6,021 nucleotides of DNA. Origin: Pseudomonadota bacterium. Its GTDB lineage: Bacteria > Pseudomonadota > Alphaproteobacteria > Caulobacterales > Caulobacteraceae. Every line of letters begins with the position of its first letter. Position 1 is the first letter of the stretch. Of the stretch, positions 4,651-6,021 are shown in pieces. A program made the translations under genes and the position numbers. The stretch lies in contig JAEYWU010000093.1 in NCBI GenBank assembly GCA_023428785.1, forward strand, positions 1 to 6,021, given 5' to 3'. The notes beneath the pieces are model-generated. The model ran no database searches. It was not told the origin of the DNA and worked only from the letters and a program-made list of their open reading frames with translations.

Positions 4651-4665
4651 GATTCAGGCTAGAAG
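4651..4665 (+). promoter_or_regulatory. Candidate yaaA -10 element with an adjoining GANTC site
   Basis: GCTAGAAG (4658-4665) matches seven of eight positions of the Caulobacter housekeeping -10 consensus GCTANAWC as I recall it. GATTC (4651-4655) lies two bases upstream. No good -35 is visible, which is common for GcrA-assisted promoters. The resulting leader would be about 18 bases, containing the AAGGAG ribosome binding site (4673-4678). Confidence 0.35.
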
Positions 4666-4687
4666 GCGAGGGAAGGAGACCTCTCAC

Positions 4688-5497
4688 GTGCTGTTCGTTC
4701 TGTCTCCGGCCAAGCGGCTGGATTTCTCGGATCACCCGCTGGCGTCGCGGGCTACGCAGCCGCGCATGGGCGAGGACACCGCCCAGCTGGCGGTCACGAC
4801 CCGCAGGCTGACGGCGCCGGACCTGAAGAAGCTGATGCATCTGTCGGACGATCTGGCGAAGCTGAACCGCGAGCGGTTCAAGGCCTTCGACAGTGAGCGG
4901 GAGGGTGATCTGCCGGCGGCGCTGGCGTTCGCGGGCGATGTGTATCAGGGGCTGAAGGCGCGCGACCTAGATCCGGCCGGCATGGACTGGGCGCAGGACC
5001 ATCTGCGGATCTTGTCGGGGATGCATGGCGTGCTGCGGCCGCTGGACGCGATCCAGCCCTATCGGCTGGAGATGGGCACGAAGTTGTCCACGCGGCGAGG
5101 CCGGGACCTCTACGCCTTCTGGGGCGACCGGATCGCGGACCGGCTGGACGCCGATCTGGAGGGTCAGGCGGAGGCCGCGATCGTGAACCTGGCGTCCGAA
5201 GAGTATTTCGGCGCGGTCGACCGCAAGGCCCTGAAGGCGCCGGTCGTCGAGGCGCGCTTCGAAGAGGAAAAGGACGGCGAGCGCCGGGTCCTGTCCTTCT
5301 TCGCCAAACAGGCGCGCGGCCTGATGGCGCGCTGGGCGATTGACCAGCGGGTCGAGCGGTCGGCGGACCTGAAAGGTTTCGACCAGGCCAACTACCGGAT
5401 CGACAAGGCCGCCTCGAAGGACGGTGCCCTGGTCTTCTGGCGGCCGCAGCCCGAGCCTGTGGCGGCGCAGCGGGCCCGGGCTAAGACGGGGGCTTGA
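4688..5497 (+). CDS. yaaA: YaaA family peroxide stress resistance protein (DUF328/UPF0246)
   Basis: This 269-residue cytosolic protein aligns over its full length with E. coli YaaA as I remember it (about 258 residues). Signatures in order: LSPAKRLDF (5-13), FAGDVYQGL (81-89), LRILSGMHGVLRPLD (106-120), QPYRLEMGTKL (123-133), FWGD (144-147), VNLASEEYF (166-174) and FFAKQARGLM (204-213). E. coli YaaA is induced under hydrogen peroxide stress, lowers free intracellular iron and binds DNA; its chemical mechanism is not settled. The start is GTG 4688, because MLFVLSPAK is the family N-terminus and AAGGAG (4673-4678) lies nine bases upstream. The C-terminal tail is somewhat longer than in E. coli and basic. 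It shares the GANTC-rich region with the divergent ctrA, so its transcription may vary with the cell cycle; this is inference. Confidence 0.93.
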   Translation: MLFVLSPAKRLDFSDHPLASRATQPRMGEDTAQLAVTTRRLTAPDLKKLMHLSDDLAKLNRERFKAFDSEREGDLPAALAFAGDVYQGLKARDLDPAGMDWAQDHLRILSGMHGVLRPLDAIQPYRLEMGTKLSTRRGRDLYAFWGDRIADRLDADLEGQAEAAIVNLASEEYFGAVDRKALKAPVVEARFEEEKDGERRVLSFFAKQARGLMARWAIDQRVERSADLKGFDQANYRIDKAASKDGALVFWRPQPEPVAAQRARAKTGA

Positions 5498-5571
5498 GCC
5501 GCGTCGTCAGGTTTGCAGACTGACAATCGCAGATCGGCGGTTTAGAACCGACGTTCTCAGGGAGGGACGCC

Positions 5572-6021
5572 ATGGCCGATGTATTTGTCAGCTACGACCG
5601 CAGGGACCGCGAGATCGCGGAGAAGGTCGTCGCGGCCCTGACCGAACAGGGGCTGACGGTGTGGTGGGACGACCGGATCACGCCGCATGAGACCTGGGAC
5701 AAGACCATTGAGCGCGAGGTCGACAGCGCCAAGCGGGTGCTGGTGATCTGGACGGGCAACTCGGTCCAGTCGGACTGGGTGCGGACCGAGGCCGGGGCGG
5801 CCAAGGAGTCGACTCCGCCCAAGCTGATCCAGGCGCGCTTCACCGACTGCAAGGTGCCGCTGGCTTTCCGGCTGCTGCAGCATGTGGACCTGATCGGCTG
5901 GACGCCCAAGCGGCGGCACTCCGGCTGGGACCGGCTGATCACCTGGCTGAAGGACGGGCTGGACCAGCCCGCCGCGCCGGCGCCGGGCGGGGGCAAGGGC
6001 CCGGCGGCCCCGACCGGAGCC
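5572..6021 (+). CDS. TIR-domain protein, N-terminal part (runs off right edge)
   Basis: One hundred and fifty codons are visible, with no stop before the window ends. ATG 5572 follows GGGAGGG (5560-5566). Residues 1-130 form a bacterial TIR domain: DVFVSYDRRDREIAEKVV (3-20) as strand A and helix A, LTVWWDDRITPHETWDKTI (28-46) as the BB-loop region, and SAKRVLVIWTGNSVQSDWVR (52-71). E73 sits where TIR NAD-cleaving enzymes carry the catalytic glutamate (S-x-W-V-x-x-E). A Pro/Gly/Ala linker (132-150) suggests a second domain beyond the edge. TIR proteins can act in anti-phage defence, NAD+ breakdown or protein interaction; which applies here cannot be told without the C-terminal part. It starts 74 bases after yaaA on the same strand, with no convincing terminator between, so co-transcription is possible. 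Confidence 0.87.
   Translation, partial: MADVFVSYDRRDREIAEKVVAALTEQGLTVWWDDRITPHETWDKTIEREVDSAKRVLVIWTGNSVQSDWVRTEAGAAKESTPPKLIQARFTDCKVPLAFRLLQHVDLIGWTPKRRHSGWDRLITWLKDGLDQPAAPAPGGGKGPAAPTGA

Larger units (their letters stand above)
4434..4655. promoter_or_regulatory. Cluster of eight GANTC (CcrM methylation) sites between ctrA and yaaA
   Basis: GANTC occurs at 4434, 4532, 4552, 4571, 4579, 4584, 4613 and 4651. In Caulobacter the ctrA P1 promoter is controlled by GcrA and by CcrM methylation of GANTC, so sites here are expected. The density, including the back-to-back pair at 4579/4584, is much higher than in the rest of the window. There by eye I found only two more sites, both inside the TIR gene. 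Confidence 0.75.

Noticed and set aside
5448..5482. Inverted repeat AGCCCG/CGGGCT at the end of yaaA as a terminator
   Set aside because: The stem is only six bases with a large loop, lies inside the coding region, and no T-tract follows.
5520..5546. CTGACA-N15-TTTAGA as a promoter for the TIR gene
   Set aside because: Both hexamers are weak, the spacing is short, and it could equally be read-through from yaaA. I could not support it as a feature.

Overview
The window is GC-rich, compactly coded DNA from an alphaproteobacterium. The clearest taxonomic marker is a near-textbook CtrA cell-cycle regulator on the minus strand (3715-4416). Together with the GANTC (CcrM-type) sites in its promoter region, it points to the Caulobacteraceae. 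Brevundimonas or a close relative is my best guess, from memory of protein sequences and not from a search.

Layout from left to right. (1) 1-132, minus strand: the N-terminus of an exported or membrane-anchored protein running off the left edge, possibly an M28-type peptidase. (2) 133-598: a divergent intergenic region with no convincing gene, holding a G/C-run hairpin element, a CGCCA direct-repeat array and a GTGTCAG/CTGACAC dyad. (3) 599-2900, plus strand: a compact arsenic-resistance operon, arsR - arsI - acr3 - arsC. It is joined by two 4-bp ATGA overlaps and one 3-bp gap, and is preceded by a promoter with a 24-bp near-perfect palindrome covering the -10 element and the arsR start codon. 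(4) 2904-2931: a strong hairpin terminator between convergent genes. (5) 2952-3506, minus: a small secreted protein with a PRC-barrel-like C-terminal half, behind a candidate EcfG (general stress sigma) promoter. (6) 3507-3714: intergenic DNA with the ctrA terminator and a separate perfect hairpin. (7) 3715-4416, minus: ctrA. (8) 4417-4687: the shared ctrA/yaaA divergent regulatory region, with eight GANTC sites and two CtrA-box-like direct repeats. (9) 4688-5497, plus: yaaA, a peroxide-stress protein. (10) 5572-6021, plus: a TIR-domain protein running off the right edge.

The ars genes form a self-contained detoxification route. ArsC reduces arsenate to arsenite, Acr3 exports arsenite, ArsI is predicted to cleave the C-As bond of trivalent organoarsenicals, and ArsR senses trivalent arsenic and controls the set. 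The ctrA/yaaA pair shares a regulatory region whose methylation-site density fits GcrA/CcrM control of ctrA, and the yaaA promoter may be under the same influence. I did not find a wholly new system. The points most worth a second look are the GANTC cluster, the arsR operator with an apparently leaderless start, and the TIR gene next to conserved chromosomal genes.
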